Shown piece by piece: positions 63,346 to 64,000 of a stretch of 64,000 nt of DNA (positions are counted from its first letter, which is position 1; every line of letters starts with the position of its first letter). Location: assembly GCA_000783305.1 (NCBI GenBank), contig JROE01000002.1:744001-808000 (forward strand), given 5' to 3'. Source of the stretch: Sphingobacteriaceae bacterium DW12. GTDB taxonomy: Bacteria; Bacteroidota; Bacteroidia; Sphingobacteriales; Sphingobacteriaceae. The translations under genes were made by a program, and so were the position numbers. Under the pieces are notes generated by a model that was not told the DNA's origin, ran no database searches, and saw only the letters and a list, made by a program, of their open reading frames with translations.

Positions 63346-64000
63346 CTAATATCCAGGATTTTGACCCAACGTACTTGGATCGGGCATTCCATCAAACTGC
63401 TCTTGTGGAATAGGACGGTACTGGTGAAAATCCTTGATAAATGCCGACGCGTCTGGATTGGCCATTTTAACTCGCTCAAGCAATTTACCTGTACGACGGA
63501 GGTCAAACCAACGCTGAAACTCTCCCGTGAGCTCTCTACCACGTTCATCCAATAAAAAATCAAGATCTATATTTGCAGCTTGTACCTTCATTCTGTCTTC
63601 AAAACCTGGCTTTACTATTCGCCTACGTAAAAAATTGATATCATCCGCTGCTGCCTGGCGATCTGGAGCGGCCTTGCGCATATTTGCTTCGGCACGGATT
63701 AAGTAAAGCTCAGCAAGTCTGATAACGGGATAATTTCGACTGGAGAGTGTCGACATTGAACTTGGTCGAGTATGATCGTCAAACTTACTGACCCCCACAA
63801 AAGTAAACCGATCTTTAGGCACACCCCTTTCGTCATATTGATCCGAAATGTCAAATGCCGTATACCTCTTTTTGGTATATTCTCGTTGCTCTGGCGTAAA
63901 AACCCCATTATACAGGAACAAAGCTGTATCTCTATACATTGTTTTCATCATTGGAAATTCAGAAGTATTGTCATTGGGGTCATTATAGTACCAAACCCAC
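63346..64000 (-). CDS. SusD/RagB family lipoprotein, C-terminal part (partial)
   Basis: The reading is open to the right edge of the window and gives the last 217 or so residues of a SusD protein; the start lies outside. Diagnostic phrases are NYPVIRLAELYLIRAEANMR, the RDQAAADDINFLRRRIV-like segment (RQAAADDINFLRRRIV), ERGRELTGEFQRWFDLRRTG and the terminal IPQEQFDGMPDPSTLGQNPGY. An internal Met at 63951 is not the true start. A susC gene is expected just beyond the window. Confidence 0.9.
   Translation of the reverse strand, partial: WVWYYNDPNDNTSEFPMMKTMYRDTALFLYNGVFTPEQREYTKKRYTAFDISDQYDERGVPKDRFTFVGVSKFDDHTRPSSMSTLSSRNYPVIRLAELYLIRAEANMRKAAPDRQAAADDINFLRRRIVKPGFEDRMKVQAANIDLDFLLDERGRELTGEFQRWFDLRRTGKLLERVKMANPDASAFIKDFHQYRPIPQEQFDGMPDPSTLGQNPGY

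Overview
The window looks like a chromosomal segment of a Bacteroidota bacterium, most likely from the Sphingobacteriaceae (Sphingobacterium/Pedobacter-like). The reasons are four complete SusC/SusD pairs plus part of a fifth SusD, two FecI/FecR cassettes placed directly ahead of SusC proteins that carry an STN domain, many lipoproteins, and a Bacteroidota-type promoter (TTTG, 20-base spacer, TACATTTG). The taxonomy is inferred from gene content and style; no rRNA or other marker gene is present. No tRNA, rRNA or CRISPR array was seen.

Layout from left to right. 1-3526: a pair of half-size chromate transporters, a DUF1003 membrane protein and two exported ferritin-fold proteins, all on the minus strand. 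3713-15893: polysaccharide utilisation locus (PUL) 1, minus strand, in the order sigma factor, FecR, SusC with STN, SusD, DUF1735 lipoprotein, GH116 glycosidase, RbsD/FucU-like lipoprotein, terminator. 16166-20387: a minus-strand catabolic operon of sugar porter, SDR dehydrogenase, D-galactonate dehydratase and HpcH/HpaI aldolase, which fits a non-phosphorylative oxidative galactose route. 20509-33123: PUL 2, with GH2 enzyme, SusC, SusD and a DUF1735/discoidin lipoprotein on the minus strand and a second GH2 enzyme divergent on the plus strand. 33221-34632: a scar made of a broken IS3-family element and a truncated luciferase-like monooxygenase gene. 34942-37068: a large-subunit catalase.

37274-46861 is PUL 3, minus strand: sigma factor, FecR, SusC with STN, SusD, GH76 endo-alpha-1,6-mannanase and a LamG-type lipoprotein, probably for alpha-mannan. 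47304-47945 is an isochorismatase-like gene cut by an in-frame amber codon. 48580-53878 is a plus-strand SusC/SusD pair without hydrolases or a nearby regulator gene. 53980-59396 holds two large exported heme proteins on the minus strand: a propeller/HEAT/cytochrome c protein and a ThuA/glucose-dehydrogenase-like/cytochrome c protein. A GrpB-family gene, a six-hairpin glycosidase-like lipoprotein with a clear promoter, and the 3' end of another PUL (LamG lipoprotein and partial SusD) close the window.

The genes mostly form a glycan-foraging region. SusC/SusD and surface lipoproteins capture oligosaccharides, exported GH116, GH2 and GH76 enzymes cut them, and in the PUL 2 neighbourhood the released sugar can be imported and oxidised to pyruvate. 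FecI/FecR cassettes control only the PULs whose SusC has an STN signalling domain. Base composition differs strongly between blocks: PUL 2 is AT-rich, while the GH116 gene and PUL 3 are GC-rich. Together with the IS3 scar this suggests assembly by transfer and rearrangement.
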